64,000 bases of DNA from Leptothrix cholodnii SP-6 (GCF_000019785.1 NC_010524.1:2480001-2544000), one strand, 5' to 3'; positions 18,734-28,160 are shown, counted from the stretch's first letter. Notes: generated by a model from the sequence alone, not told the origin. A program made the numbers and translations.

Positions 18734-20035
18734 TCAGTGCCCGGCGCCGTGTCCGACCGATGCCAGGATGCGGGCGTGCAGCTTGCGCACGCCCCACCAC
18801 ACCGCCAGCGCGATGAACGGCACCGCCGCCGCCACCATCATGTCGGGTGACACCGGCAGGTCGGCCGCCTTCATGCCCTTGGCCATGTAGCCGACCAGGC
18901 CGGCGCCGTAGTAGGTGATGGCCGCCACCGACAACCCTTCGACCGCGCCCTGCAGCAGCAGCTGGGCTTCCTGGCGGCGGTTCATGGCGTCGAGCAGCGC
19001 CTCGCTGCTGCGCTGCTGGGCCACCTCGACGCGGGTGCGCAGCAGGTTGCTGGCGCGCGAGATGCGCTCCGACAGCGACTGCAGCCGGCGCGCCGCCGCC
19101 GAGCAGGTCTGCATGCCCGGCGACAGGCGCCGCTCCATGAACTCGCCCAGCGTCTGCAGGCCCAGCAGGCGCTGCTCGCGCAGCTCGGTGATGCGCCGCT
19201 GCACCAGCTCCCAGTAGGCGGTGGTGGCCGAAAACCGCGAGTGGGTGCGGGCGTACAGGCCCTCCACCATCGCGGCCTGCTCGCTCAGGCGGCGCAGCAG
19301 GTCGGGCTCGTCGGCCTGGTCGACGGTGCGGATGGCCTGCGCCACCTCGGCCAGGTCGCGCTCGGCGCTGGCCAGCGTGGCGCCGACCTCGCGTGCCGCC
19401 GGCAGGCCGAGCAAGGCCATCATCCGGTAGGTCTCGATCTCGATCACGCGTTGCACCGCGCGGCCGAGCCGGCGCGGGCTCATGCCGTCGACCACCACCA
19501 GCCAGCGCGCGAAGCCGTCGGCATGCAGGCGGAAGTCGGTGTAGATGTCGGCCTGCGCGTCCATCACGCGGCTGCACACCAGCGATTCGTCGGACAGGCT
19601 GCTGCGCACCAGCTGCGGCAGGCCGTCCTCGTGCGTGGCCAGATCGGCGCGCTGCAGCACCAGCACGTGCATGCCGATCAGCCACTGGCCGGGCAGCGAG
19701 TGCAGCCAGTCGTGCGGCACGTCGGCCAGCGCGACCTTCTCGAAACCCTGCGGCACGTCGGTCAGCGGCTTGACGAAGGTGGCGGTGTGGAACTCGGTGT
19801 GGCGCTCCCAGCGCAGGCGCAGCTGGCCCAGTTCGACGCTCAGGTGGCTGGCGTCCTCGCCGGCCTGCGGCAGGTGGCGGCGCTGCAGCAGCTCGTTGAG
19901 ATGCTCGCGTGCCTGGCTGACCTCCTGGCCGACCCAGCCGATGTGGGTGATCGCCAGCGGCGCCTGCAGGCGTTCGTGCGGGCGGGCGTGGACCTCGTTG
20001 TGCAGCGCTTCGCGCCAGGGGTGCATCGTGTGCAT
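18734..20035 (-). CDS. DUF3422 family membrane-anchored protein
   Basis: This 433-residue protein matches the DUF3422 family through its start (MHPWREALHNEVHARPHE) and its final two hydrophobic helices (about residues 375-395 and 403-422), which should anchor it in the inner membrane with a large cytoplasmic part. The middle holds long helices, including a stretch from residue 290 to 370 with coiled-coil character. The function of the family is not known. A GAGGAG ribosome-binding site lies about ten bases before the first ATG; a second ATG three codons later is possible. Confidence 0.88.
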   Translation of the reverse strand: MHTMHPWREALHNEVHARPHERLQAPLAITHIGWVGQEVSQAREHLNELLQRRHLPQAGEDASHLSVELGQLRLRWERHTEFHTATFVKPLTDVPQGFEKVALADVPHDWLHSLPGQWLIGMHVLVLQRADLATHEDGLPQLVRSSLSDESLVCSRVMDAQADIYTDFRLHADGFARWLVVVDGMSPRRLGRAVQRVIEIETYRMMALLGLPAAREVGATLASAERDLAEVAQAIRTVDQADEPDLLRRLSEQAAMVEGLYARTHSRFSATTAYWELVQRRITELREQRLLGLQTLGEFMERRLSPGMQTCSAAARRLQSLSERISRASNLLRTRVEVAQQRSSEALLDAMNRRQEAQLLLQGAVEGLSVAAITYYGAGLVGYMAKGMKAADLPVSPDMMVAAAVPFIALAVWWGVRKLHARILASVGHGAGH

Positions 20036-20113
20036 TCGACTGTGATCTCCTCGGCGTCGATTATCACGAGCAGCGGTTACGTGACCGTCTCACCCATCCG
20101 GGGGCCTGCACGC

Positions 20114-21724
20114 TCAGACATCGAGATCCTCGGCCAGATAGCGCGTCACGCGCGGGATCTCGCTGCCGCGGTGGAAGGCCAGGCGGCGGTCGCGCAGGCC
20201 GATGTCGGCGGCGGTGAAACGCTCCATGCGGCGCTGGTGCTCGACCCAGGACTCGTCGACGAAATACTCGATGTAGCGCCCGGTCTGCGCCGTGTCGCGG
20301 AACAGCCCCCACGACAGCGCGCCCTGGCGCAGCCGCGCGCGCCGGGTGTCCTGCATCACGGCGCGGAAGGCGTCGCCGTCGGCCGGGTCGATCAGGTACT
20401 CGACCGTCACCATCACCGGCCCGCGGTCGGGCTCGAAGCTGAAGGCCGGCGCCGGCACCGGGTGGGCCGGCATCGCGCTCAGGTCTTCGTCCTGCCCGCC
20501 CCCCAGGCTCAGGCGCCGCGTCAGCAGCAGCACCAGCGGGCCCAGCGCCGCGGCGGTCACCAGCGCCGCCGGCACGCTGGCGCGCTCGGCCACCTGGCCC
20601 CACAGCACCGCGCCGCCGGCCGAGCCGCCCATCAAGGCCATCTGATAGACCGACATGCCACGTGCCCGCACCCAGTTGGGCAAGGCCAGCTGGGCCGACA
20701 TGGTCATGGTGTTGGCGGTGCTGATCCAGGCCACGCCGGCCACCACCATCGCCAGCGCGGCGATCCACAAGGCCGGCGCAAACGCCACCGCCAGCGTGGC
20801 GGTCGAGACGATCAGCGTGCCCCACAGCGCGATGGCGTCGCGCGTGACCTTCTCGCGCAACTGCGGCACCGTGAGCGCCGCCGCCACCGCGCCCACCCCC
20901 ATCGACGACACCAGCAGCGTGAAGCCGCCGGCCCCGCTGCCGAGCCGGCGCGCCACCAGCGGCAGCAGCGCGGTCAGCGCCATGCTCTGCACGAAGAACA
21001 GGAACACCCGCACCAGCACCGCCTTCATGCGCGGGCTCTGCCGCACATGCTGCAGGCCGACCCGCATGGCACCGACGAAACGCTCGCCCGGCAAGGCGCT
21101 GACGCGCGGCGGGCTCTTCCAGCGCAGCACCTGCGCAAACGCCACCAGCGACAGCAGCGCGTTCAACACGAACACCGCGGTGCTGCCCGACGCCGCCAGC
21201 AGCGCGCCGGCAAACATCGGCCCGACCACGCGCGAGATGTTCATCGCCAGCGCCTGCAGCGCCAGCGCCCCCGACAGCCGCTCGCGCGGCACGATGTCGG
21301 GCACGATGGCCGCGAACACCGGCCAGCGCATCGCCAGGCCGATGCCGTTGGCAAAGGTCAGCGCCAGCAGCAGCTGGGCATCGAGCCCGTCGCCCAGGCT
21401 CAGCAGCGCCAGCAGCACCGCCACGCTGGCGACCCACAGCTGGGTGGCGGCGAACCAGCGCCGGCGGTCGATGATGTCGGCCAGCGCACCGCTGGGGATG
21501 CCGAGCAGGAACACCGGCAGGGTCGACGCCGCCGACACCAGCGCCACCATCACCGCGCTGTCGGTGAGCTGCGTCATCAGCCAGGCGGCCGCGACGTCGT
21601 TCATCCACATCGTCAGGTTGGCGGCCAGCCAGGCCAGCCACAACATCCGGAACACCGGCAGCGTCAGCGCCTGCAGGGTGGGCGGCAGGCGGTCGACCAG
21701 GGGCGGCTTGGCGGGTGGATTCAT
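20114..21724 (-). CDS. MFS exporter (EntS-like) with C-terminal monooxygenase-like domain
   Basis: The chosen start gives 536 residues; an upstream in-frame start at 21766 would lie inside the tct terminator. Residues 1-410 have the 12-helix layout of MFS_3 transporters related to the enterobactin exporter EntS, with the GIPSGALADIIDRRRW loop between helices 2 and 3. The last 100 residues, from MVTVEYLIDPADGDAFRAV, form an alpha-beta domain of the ABM (antibiotic biosynthesis monooxygenase-like) type, a fusion seen in this MFS branch. The substrate cannot be told from sequence, and no siderophore genes are nearby. Confidence 0.85.
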   Translation of the reverse strand: MNPPAKPPLVDRLPPTLQALTLPVFRMLWLAWLAANLTMWMNDVAAAWLMTQLTDSAVMVALVSAASTLPVFLLGIPSGALADIIDRRRWFAATQLWVASVAVLLALLSLGDGLDAQLLLALTFANGIGLAMRWPVFAAIVPDIVPRERLSGALALQALAMNISRVVGPMFAGALLAASGSTAVFVLNALLSLVAFAQVLRWKSPPRVSALPGERFVGAMRVGLQHVRQSPRMKAVLVRVFLFFVQSMALTALLPLVARRLGSGAGGFTLLVSSMGVGAVAAALTVPQLREKVTRDAIALWGTLIVSTATLAVAFAPALWIAALAMVVAGVAWISTANTMTMSAQLALPNWVRARGMSVYQMALMGGSAGGAVLWGQVAERASVPAALVTAAALGPLVLLLTRRLSLGGGQDEDLSAMPAHPVPAPAFSFEPDRGPVMVTVEYLIDPADGDAFRAVMQDTRRARLRQGALSWGLFRDTAQTGRYIEYFVDESWVEHQRRMERFTAADIGLRDRRLAFHRGSEIPRVTRYLAEDLDV

Positions 21725-21752
21725 GCTGCGCAGTGTCCTCGAGTCGGCACCA

Positions 21753-21782
21753 ACAAAAAGCCCCACCGGGATGGGCGGGGCT
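21753..21782 (-). terminator. Rho-independent terminator of the tctBA operon
   Basis: Read leftwards, AGCCCCGCC pairs with GGTGGGGCT (one mismatch) and is followed by five T residues. It lies about 40 bases past the tctA stop codon. Confidence 0.78.
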
Positions 21783-21824
21783 GGTGAACGTCAGGCCGGC
21801 GGTGTCGAGCCGCCGGAACCGGGT

Positions 21825-23339
21825 TCAGTCTTCGTCGTGGAAGGCTTCTTCGCGCTTGCTGCGGATCGACGGCAGCATCACCACCACGATCATCAGGAAG
21901 GCCGCCACCAGCAGACCGGCCGACAGCGGACGCGTCAGGAAGGTGCTCCAGTCACCGCGCGACAGCAGCAGCGCGCGGCGCAGGTTCTCTTCCATCATCG
22001 GCCCGAGGATGAAGCCCAGCAGCAGCGGCGCCGGCTCGCAGCCGAGCTTGTAGAAGATGTAGCCGACCACCGCGAACATCGCGCCCATGAAGACGTCGAA
22101 GTTGTTGTTGTTGAGCGTGTACAGGCCGATGGAACAGAACACCACGATCGACGGGAACAGGAAGCGGTAGGGCACCGTCAGCAGCTTGATCCAGATGCCG
22201 ATCAGCGGCAGGTTCAGGATCACCAGCATCGCGTTGCCGACCCACATCGAGGCGATCAGGCCCCAGAACAGCTCCGGGTTGGCGGTCATCACCTGGGGAC
22301 CCGGCTGGATGCCCTTGATCGTCATCGCGCCCACCATCAGCGCCATCACCGCGTTGGGCGGGATGCCCAGCGTCAGCATCGGGATGAACGAGGTCTGCGC
22401 ACCGGCGTTGTTGGCAGCCTCGGGGCCGGCCACGCCGCGGATGTTGCCCTGGCCGAACGGCACCTCGCCCTTGCGGCCCTTGGTCTTCTTCTCGACCGTG
22501 TAGGCCGCGAACGACGCCAGCAGCGCGCCGCCACCGGGCAGCACGCCCAGCAGCGAGCCCAGCGCGGTGCCGCGCAGCACGGCCGGTGCCGCGTCCTTGA
22601 AGTCCTGGGTGGTCGGCCACAGGCCCTTGACGTCCTTGGTGAAGACCTCGCGGTGCTCGGCCGGGCGGCCGAGGTTGGAGATGATCTCGCCGAAGCCGAA
22701 CACGCCCATCGCGATGGTCACGAAGCCGATGCCGTCGGTCAGCTCGGGGATGTCGAAGCTGAAGCGCGGCACGCCCGAGATCACGTCGGTGTTGATCTGG
22801 CCGAGCAGCAGGCCCAGCAGGATCATCGAGATCGCCTTGACCAGCGAGCCCGACGCCAGCACCACCGCGCCGATCAGGCCCAGCACCATCAGGCTGAAGT
22901 ACTCGGCCGGGCCGAACTTGAAGGCCACCTCGGTCAGCGGCGGTGCGAAGGCCGCGATGATGATCGTGCCCACGCAACCGGCGAAGAACGAGCCCAGGCC
23001 GGCGGCGGCCAGTGCCGAGCCGGCGCGGCCCTTGCGGGCCATCTGGTAGCCGTCGATCGACGTCACCACCGACGACGCCTCGCCCGGCACGTTGATCAGG
23101 ATGGCGGTGGTCGAGCCACCGTACTGGGCGCCGTAGTAGATGCCGGCCAGCATGATGAGCGCGGGCGTGGCGTCGAGCGCGTAGATCGACGGCAGCAGCA
23201 TCGCGATCGTGGCGACCGGGCCGAGGCCGGGCAGCACGCCGATCAGCGTGCCCAGCAGCGCGCCGCCGAAGGCATACGCCAGATTCTGGAGGGTGAAGGC
23301 GACTCCGAAACCGAGCGCCAGGTTGTTGATGAGATCCAT
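21825..23339 (-). CDS. tctA: Tripartite tricarboxylate transporter, large permease TctA
   Basis: The 504-residue, very hydrophobic protein shows TctA hallmarks: the early GVLPGLGPVATIAMLLP loop, IYYGAQYGGSTTAILINVPG, and in the second half PGGGALLASFAAY and the conserved PEAANNAG segment. It forms the main membrane channel of a sodium- or proton-coupled uptake system for carboxylates such as citrate. tctB lies directly upstream (10 bases). The periplasmic binding protein TctC is not in this window; it may be elsewhere or lost in the rearranged DNA just upstream. Confidence 0.95.
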   Translation of the reverse strand: MDLINNLALGFGVAFTLQNLAYAFGGALLGTLIGVLPGLGPVATIAMLLPSIYALDATPALIMLAGIYYGAQYGGSTTAILINVPGEASSVVTSIDGYQMARKGRAGSALAAAGLGSFFAGCVGTIIIAAFAPPLTEVAFKFGPAEYFSLMVLGLIGAVVLASGSLVKAISMILLGLLLGQINTDVISGVPRFSFDIPELTDGIGFVTIAMGVFGFGEIISNLGRPAEHREVFTKDVKGLWPTTQDFKDAAPAVLRGTALGSLLGVLPGGGALLASFAAYTVEKKTKGRKGEVPFGQGNIRGVAGPEAANNAGAQTSFIPMLTLGIPPNAVMALMVGAMTIKGIQPGPQVMTANPELFWGLIASMWVGNAMLVILNLPLIGIWIKLLTVPYRFLFPSIVVFCSIGLYTLNNNNFDVFMGAMFAVVGYIFYKLGCEPAPLLLGFILGPMMEENLRRALLLSRGDWSTFLTRPLSAGLLVAAFLMIVVVMLPSIRSKREEAFHDED

Positions 23340-23349
23340 GAAGGGTTCC

Positions 23350-23814
23350 TCAGCCGGCCAGGAAGGTGGGCCACAAGGGCAACGTCAGGCTGAGACCCTT
23401 GACGAAGATCCCCCACGACATGAAGGTCAGCACGGCCGCGTTGAACAGCGCCTCTTTCCAGTGGAACTCGTCACCGGCGAGCGAGACGACGAACACCAGC
23501 AGCGGCAGCATGACCAGCAAGCCCAGGCGCGGCAGGCCGAACCCGAACATCACCAGCGAGCCCACCACGATCAGCAGCGGCCGCCAGGCCCAGGGGCCGA
23601 TGCGCCCGCCGTCATCGGTCTCGACAGTCATCGAGGTGAACAGCACCAGCGCACCGAGCAGCGCCATCAGCACGCCCAGGCCGAACGGGAAGTACGCGGG
23701 GCCGGGCCGGGCCGAACTGCCGAAGCTGTACGTCAGCGAGCCGACCGCGAAAGCGAGCCCGACCCCCACGAACATCAGCCCCGACCAGAAATCCTTCTGG
23801 CTCTTGATCTGCAT
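23350..23814 (-). CDS. tctB: Tripartite tricarboxylate transporter, small subunit TctB
   Basis: The 154-residue protein has four predicted membrane helices and the TctB start pattern (DFWSGLMFVGVGLAFAV, then FPFGLGVLMALLGALVLF). A strong AGGAG ribosome-binding site precedes the ATG. It is the first gene of the pair with tctA. Upstream, in place of the usual tctC, lies a stretch of decayed gene fragments and an insertion sequence. Confidence 0.9.
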   Translation of the reverse strand: MQIKSQKDFWSGLMFVGVGLAFAVGSLTYSFGSSARPGPAYFPFGLGVLMALLGALVLFTSMTVETDDGGRIGPWAWRPLLIVVGSLVMFGFGLPRLGLLVMLPLLVFVVSLAGDEFHWKEALFNAAVLTFMSWGIFVKGLSLTLPLWPTFLAG

Positions 23815-23922
23815 CCAAGTCTCCTCTTCTGTGAATGGAGGCGATTCTAGGAAGCGGATATGCGCGTCCCGCTGTGGATTCCACTTAGCGCCCCCCCGGC
23901 AAACCCTCCCTCGAAGAGCGGA

Positions 23923-24000
23923 TCGCGGATCTCGCCGATCCGGGGTCCTGGCGCATCAGCATGCGCATGCAGGCAGTGAAGTCGAGATCCAGCCCGGCAC
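23923..24000 (-). pseudogene. Short relic of a gspE/pilB-type ATPase gene
   Basis: Read leftwards this stretch gives the remnant of the Walker B region of a secretion ATPase (GEIRD is readable). At the DNA level it closely matches the intact gspE-like gene at about 29225-29310, with a small deletion after GCGGATCTCGCCGATC and then GGGGTCCTGGCGCATCAGC shared by both. It is too short to be functional and shows that part of this gene was copied or moved here. Confidence 0.65.
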
Positions 24001-24105
24001 AACGTCATGCCAGCCATGCCCAGGCCATCCTGGCTGCACGGCACGCGCTGTACCTCACGGTCGAACAGCGCCACCCGGCGTGCTGGTCACGTTGCTCTCG
24101 TTCAC
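23995..24105 (+). pseudogene. Relic of an IS3-family transposase C-terminus
   Basis: The plus strand reads AQRHASHAQAILAARHALYL, which corresponds to AQRHAGEDRAILDARHELYL near the end of the neighbouring intact IS3 transposase. It is in the opposite orientation to that element and has lost the rest of the gene, so it marks an older insertion. Confidence 0.65.
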
Positions 24106-24181
24106 CGGCCCGACCGCCCCGGTCTTCCAGGGCCCAGTGCTGGCGCAGATCCGGTACGTGTCAACATAGTTGTCGCCTGAG

Positions 24182-25270
24182 TCATGCAGCTTCGGGCTGT
24201 TTGCCGAGCTGATCCAGGTGGGCCGTAATGACTGCGTCCCGTTCGGGATTGAGCGTCACGGCCGAGATCACTTTCCAGTTGCGCGTCGGCCCCGACCACC
24301 TTGCGGGGTTGGCCCGTCGAGCGCTCAGGTACAGCTCGTGGCGTGCATCCAGAATCGCCCGGTCCTCACCCGCATGCCGCTGCGCCGGGCTCACATATCG
24401 GATACCGCTGTGGCGGTGCTCGACGTTGTACCAATGCACAAAGCCGGCCGCCCACATGCGCGCGGCCTGCAGATCCGCAAACCCCTTGACCGGGAACTCC
24501 GGCCTGTATTTGGCCGTGCGGAACAGGCTTTCCACGAACGCGTTGTCGTCGCTCACCCTGGGGCGCGAGTACGACGGTTTCACACCCAGCCAGTTCAGCA
24601 TCGCCAGCACCGTGGTGGCCTTGAGCGTGGCGCCGTTGTCCCCGTGCAGAACGGGTTTGCGGACCTTGGCCGCAATGCCTTCGGCCAGCGCGCATCGCCG
24701 CACCAGATGGGCCGCGTGATCGGCATCGTCGGCCTCGTGCACTTCCCAGCCCACGATCTTGCGGCTGTACAGATCCAGGATCAGGTACAGGTAGAACCAG
24801 CGCCCCACCACCGTGGCGGGCAGATAGGTCATGTCCCAGCACCACACCTCGCCCGGCGCGCACGCGATGTGCGTGCTCGGCGGCTTGCTCGTGCTGGGCG
24901 TCCTGGCTCTTCCCCTGCGCATGTTCTGGCCTTGCTCGCGCAACACCCGCGCAAAGGTGGATTCGCTGGCCAGATACACCCCTTCGTCGGCCAGCATCGG
25001 CACGATGCGCGCGGGTGGCATGTCGGCAAACCGGGGCTCGTTGGCCACGCAGACAATCCGCTCTCGCTCGGCGGCACTCAACGCGCGGGCAGGTTGGGGA
25101 CGAACGGCACCGGGTCTGCCGTCACCTCGCTCCAGCCCCGCCGATTTCCACCGCTGCAGCGTGCGCACGCTGATGCCCACCATCTCGCAGGCCTGTCGCA
25201 GTCGCGCCCCCTTGGCATGGGCCGTCTCCACTTCTCGGGTCAACTCACGGCGATCTTCGAGTCCGATCAT
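24182..25270 (-). CDS. IS3-family transposase OrfB (DDE catalytic subunit)
   Basis: The 362-residue protein has a helix-turn-helix start, then an integrase core with the DDE residues in CWDMTYL, HGDNGA and NAFVESLF, and the IS3-type end WYNVEHRHSGIRYVSPAQRH. It is full length, so the element may still be active. Its start overlaps the orfA stop codon by 4 bases. The orfB frame is open upstream into orfA as far as a run of seven A residues, so a -1 frameshift would make the OrfAB fusion that IS3 elements use as transposase. Confidence 0.92.
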   Translation of the reverse strand: MIGLEDRRELTREVETAHAKGARLRQACEMVGISVRTLQRWKSAGLERGDGRPGAVRPQPARALSAAERERIVCVANEPRFADMPPARIVPMLADEGVYLASESTFARVLREQGQNMRRGRARTPSTSKPPSTHIACAPGEVWCWDMTYLPATVVGRWFYLYLILDLYSRKIVGWEVHEADDADHAAHLVRRCALAEGIAAKVRKPVLHGDNGATLKATTVLAMLNWLGVKPSYSRPRVSDDNAFVESLFRTAKYRPEFPVKGFADLQAARMWAAGFVHWYNVEHRHSGIRYVSPAQRHAGEDRAILDARHELYLSARRANPARWSGPTRNWKVISAVTLNPERDAVITAHLDQLGKQPEAA

Positions 25271-25740
25271 TCGTCCTCGCCCCTGTTGAAGATCGCCTCG
25301 ACTTTTTTTGACAGTACCAGCAGCGCCGCCGTCTCAGCCAAGGCCCGGTCCTTGCGCCGCAGTTCGCGCTCCAACTCCTGGATGCGCTTGCGGTCGAGTT
25401 TGGTCTGCTGCGGACTGGCCCGCGCTTCTTCGGGCGCTGCCAACGCCTGTGTGGCCGACGCCCGCCACTGATCAAGTTCCTGGGGGTACACGCCGTTCGT
25501 GCGGCACCATGCGCTCTTGGAGGCTTCATCCATGGCCGCCGTCGTCAGCACGGCATCAAACCTCGCCGCCGCGGTCCATACCCGCTCACGTTCGGGCTGA
25601 CCCAGGGCTTCGCTGCGCCAGCGCTCCAACGTGGCCGACGAAACTCCTGTCTCCAGTGCCACGTCTTCCAGCGATGCACTCTCAGGTGGCAACAACCTCG
25701 CCACCGCCTTGTCCTTGAACGCTTGTCCGTATCGGGCCAC
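25267..25740 (-). CDS. IS3-family transposase OrfA (DNA-binding subunit)
   Basis: The 157-residue protein has an N-terminal helix-turn-helix (DVALETGVSSATLERWRSE), a second helical region, and a C-terminal leucine-zipper-like helix (RIQELERELRRKDRALAETAALLVLSKK). The zipper region ends on the A7-G run (25303-25309 on the plus strand as T7) where frameshifting into orfB could occur. It is somewhat longer than common IS3 OrfA proteins because of the central extra segment. Confidence 0.88.
   Translation of the reverse strand: MARYGQAFKDKAVARLLPPESASLEDVALETGVSSATLERWRSEALGQPERERVWTAAARFDAVLTTAAMDEASKSAWCRTNGVYPQELDQWRASATQALAAPEEARASPQQTKLDRKRIQELERELRRKDRALAETAALLVLSKKVEAIFNRGEDE
25302..25310 (-). 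promoter_or_regulatory. Candidate programmed -1 frameshift site of the IS3 element
   Basis: On the coding strand the sequence is C-AAAAAAA-G, read TCA AAA AAA GTC in the orfA frame. Slipping back one base puts ribosomes in the orfB frame, which is open from here through the orfB ATG 33 bases later. This is the standard slippery-site arrangement of IS3 elements. Confidence 0.7.
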
Positions 25741-25801
25741 TTCCGTCTCTCTTCCTACCCCCGGGATTCAGATTCCTATCGGGGCGACAACTATTCTGAC
25801 G

Positions 25802-27636
25802 CGGGGGGGATCCCGGCCGGCGACTTCAAGACGCAGATCCAGAGCCTGAGCCAGCAGCCGGGCATGGCCTACCTGCAGACGCTGACCACGCGCAGCGACG
25901 TCAACTGGCAGCCCGTCAAGCTCGCCCACGACCAGTGGCGCTACGACCAGCAGGGCCTGACGCCGGCCGGGGCGGCATTGCTGAGCGTGGCGGTGGCCTG
26001 GGCCACCGGCGGCATGGGCGCCGGGCTTGTTGGCACCACCGGCACCACCACCAGCCTGATGGCCAACGCCGCCTTCTCCAGCCTGGCCAGCCAGGCCAGC
26101 ATCACGCTCATCAACAACCGCGGCGACATCGGCAAGACCTTGAAGGATCTGGGCCGCAGCGATACCGTCAAGGCCACGCTGGCGGCGGCGCTCACCGCCG
26201 GGGCGCTGGACAAGATCGGCACGCTGCCCGGCATGGACACCCTGTCCAAGAGCACCGCGTTCACCGACAAGCTCACCGCCAACCTCGTCAACGCCGGCGG
26301 CCGGGCGCTGACCAACACCGCCATCAATGGCGGCAGCCTGGAAGATGCCCTCAAGGGCGCCATGATCGGCGGGCTGGTCGATACCGCGCACGGCGCAGTG
26401 GCCAGCGAGATCAAGGGGCTCGAAGCCGACTACCTCACCCACAAGCTCGCCCACGCGCTGGCCGGCTGCGCGGCCGGGGCGGCGGCGCAGGGCACGTGCA
26501 AGGACGGGGCGATCGGCGCGGCGGTGGGCGAGATGGTGGCCGAACTGGTGCCCAAGCCGGCCGCCGGCGCCAGCAAGGCCACGGTCGATGCCTACAACGC
26601 CAAGTCCAAGGCCTACAGCCAGCTCATCGCCGGCGGCGTGGCCGCCTACTCGGGTGGCAACGCCCAGTCGGCCATCACCACGGCCGAGATCGCGGTGCAG
26701 AACAATTACCTGTCCAAGCCGCAGCTCGTCGCGCTGCAAGGTGAACTCAATACCTGCCAGACCAGCAACTGCACCGAAACCCAGACCAACGCCATCCTCG
26801 ACAAGTACGCCAAGCTGTCGGCCACCAACGACGCGGCGCTGGCCGCCTGCACCACCCAGGTCTGCGTGGACACGCACCGCAAGGCGCTGGTCGACGCCGC
26901 CGGCCTGAGCGCCAGCGTGATGTGGCAGGTCGGCAATGCCCGTGGCAACCCGCTGCTCATCGGCGAGCTGATGGGCCGGCAGAACCAGGCCAGCAACCTG
27001 CAATACCTGCAGGGCCGCGCCGAACGCATCGAACAGGCCCGCAAACAGCTCGACCAGTACGTCAGCACGAACTGCCAGAGCCTGACCCAGGCGGCCTGCG
27101 GCACCAAGCTGCAGCAGTCGCAGAGCTTCGCCAGCACACTGACCGACATCTTCGTCGGCTTCACCCCGGTGGGCATCGCCGTCGATATCAAGGATCTGCT
27201 GCAGGCCAAGACGATGGGGGACTACAGCCTGGCCGTGCTCGGCACGGTTCTGCCCGGGCTGGGGGATGGCGTCAAGGGGTTGGTGAAGGCCAACAATGCC
27301 TTGCCGATACCTGCCAAGACCATCGCTCAGAATGGCTTGAAGATCGAGTCGAACACCAAACACACACTTGGGCAGCTCGGCAATAGATCAGATGCAGGGA
27401 TAGAGCCGAGGAATTCTTTGGAGTTGTTCAACAATTCAATCCCCGATCCGACAAACCAGGGTGTTCGGTGGAGCGTCGATGTGGATGGTGGGGTACATCG
27501 ATTTTCTGGAAAAGGTGGTGATGGAACATATCACTGGAACGGAAGCACTTCGGATGACAGAAATCCTATTCCACAAAACAAAAAATATATTCCCCAAACA
27601 GTTTTGAGCTTGACAAAGATGAAAAGGAAAGGCTAA
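25802..27636 (+). pseudogene. CdiA/filamentous-haemagglutinin C-terminal fragment with pre-toxin and toxin regions, 5' end removed by IS3
   Basis: The frame begins in the IS end and then gives about 610 residues of a two-partner-secreted CdiA-like protein. IPAGDFKTQIQSL to GLTPAGAALL is the conserved segment after the filamentous repeats, and residues after GGMGAG form the DUF637-type pre-toxin region. AVQNNYLS (about 26692) stands where CdiA proteins carry the VENN motif, and Cys-rich helices follow. The last 100 or so codons (from about 27340) drop sharply in GC and form the toxin tail, ending NKKYIPQTVLSLTKMKRKG. I do not recognise the toxin fold. The secretion signal and repeats are missing, so it cannot be exported unless recombined into another cdiA. 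The immunity gene starts 2 bases after the stop. Confidence 0.82.
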
Positions 27637-27638
27637 TT

Positions 27639-28160
27639 ATGTTAGTCGGAAACCCACATGAATTTGCCATCTGGCTAGATCCAGTAAAAGAATGGACAGT
27701 TCAGTCAACTGTCGAAGGACTATTCATCCTCTGCGTTGATGGAGTCTTCCTGGTCAAACGGTCTTCATTGTCCGCAAGAGCAGTTACCTTGTCAGGAGAA
27801 AGCGAATTCTGGATGGAACGTCTTCGCCGAATAGACGATGACAAACAAACAGAGACTCGCGGAAGGAATAAAGAAGAGCTTTTTGAAGCTGCCGTGAACA
27901 TCATTTACAGTGAAGATGGGGCAATCTCCTTATCGGAAGGGATAGAATTGACCCCTCAAGAAACAAAGGATAGTTACTGGCACGTTTACTTATTTCGCAA
28001 TAGCGCCACAAATGAAGATGTGGTTGTTTATTCGCATGATGAGGATGAAACGATTCGCGAGTTTCATCTACCCTACGGCAGGATCCGATCCATCATCGAA
28101 GATTTCGTAGAACAAACCAAGATATTCGACCACAAGGAGCTTTTCGGGTTGCAACCTTGA
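27639..28160 (+). CDS. Immunity protein of the CdiA toxin (Imm42-like)
   Basis: The 173-residue acidic protein starts directly after the toxin stop codon with an AAGGAAAGG ribosome-binding site inside the toxin gene's end. Its GC content matches the toxin tail and is far below the flanking DNA, as expected for toxin/immunity pairs that move together. The start (MLVGNPHEFAIWLDPVKEW, then GLFILCVDG) resembles the Imm42 family as I remember it; that name should be treated as tentative. It should bind and block the toxin in the cytoplasm. It appears intact although the toxin gene has lost its 5' part. Confidence 0.72.
   Translation: MLVGNPHEFAIWLDPVKEWTVQSTVEGLFILCVDGVFLVKRSSLSARAVTLSGESEFWMERLRRIDDDKQTETRGRNKEELFEAAVNIIYSEDGAISLSEGIELTPQETKDSYWHVYLFRNSATNEDVVVYSHDEDETIREFHLPYGRIRSIIEDFVEQTKIFDHKELFGLQP

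Larger units (their letters stand above)
23815..24158. other. Region of decayed fragments upstream of tctB
   Basis: These 344 bases hold no intact gene. They contain the tctB upstream region, a short relic of a GspE-type ATPase gene and a relic of an IS3 transposase end, both listed separately, directly next to the left end of the intact IS3 element. Confidence 0.6.
24159..25801 (-). mobile_element. IS3-family insertion sequence
   Basis: The element of about 1.64 kb carries orfA and orfB on the minus strand. Its ends form an imperfect inverted repeat: GTCAACATAGTTGTCGCC at 24160-24177 matches the complement of 25783-25800 at 16 of 18 positions. No target duplication is visible. The right end cuts into a cdiA-like gene whose 3' part continues from 25802, and the left end abuts older relics, so the locus has been rearranged more than once. 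Confidence 0.85.
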
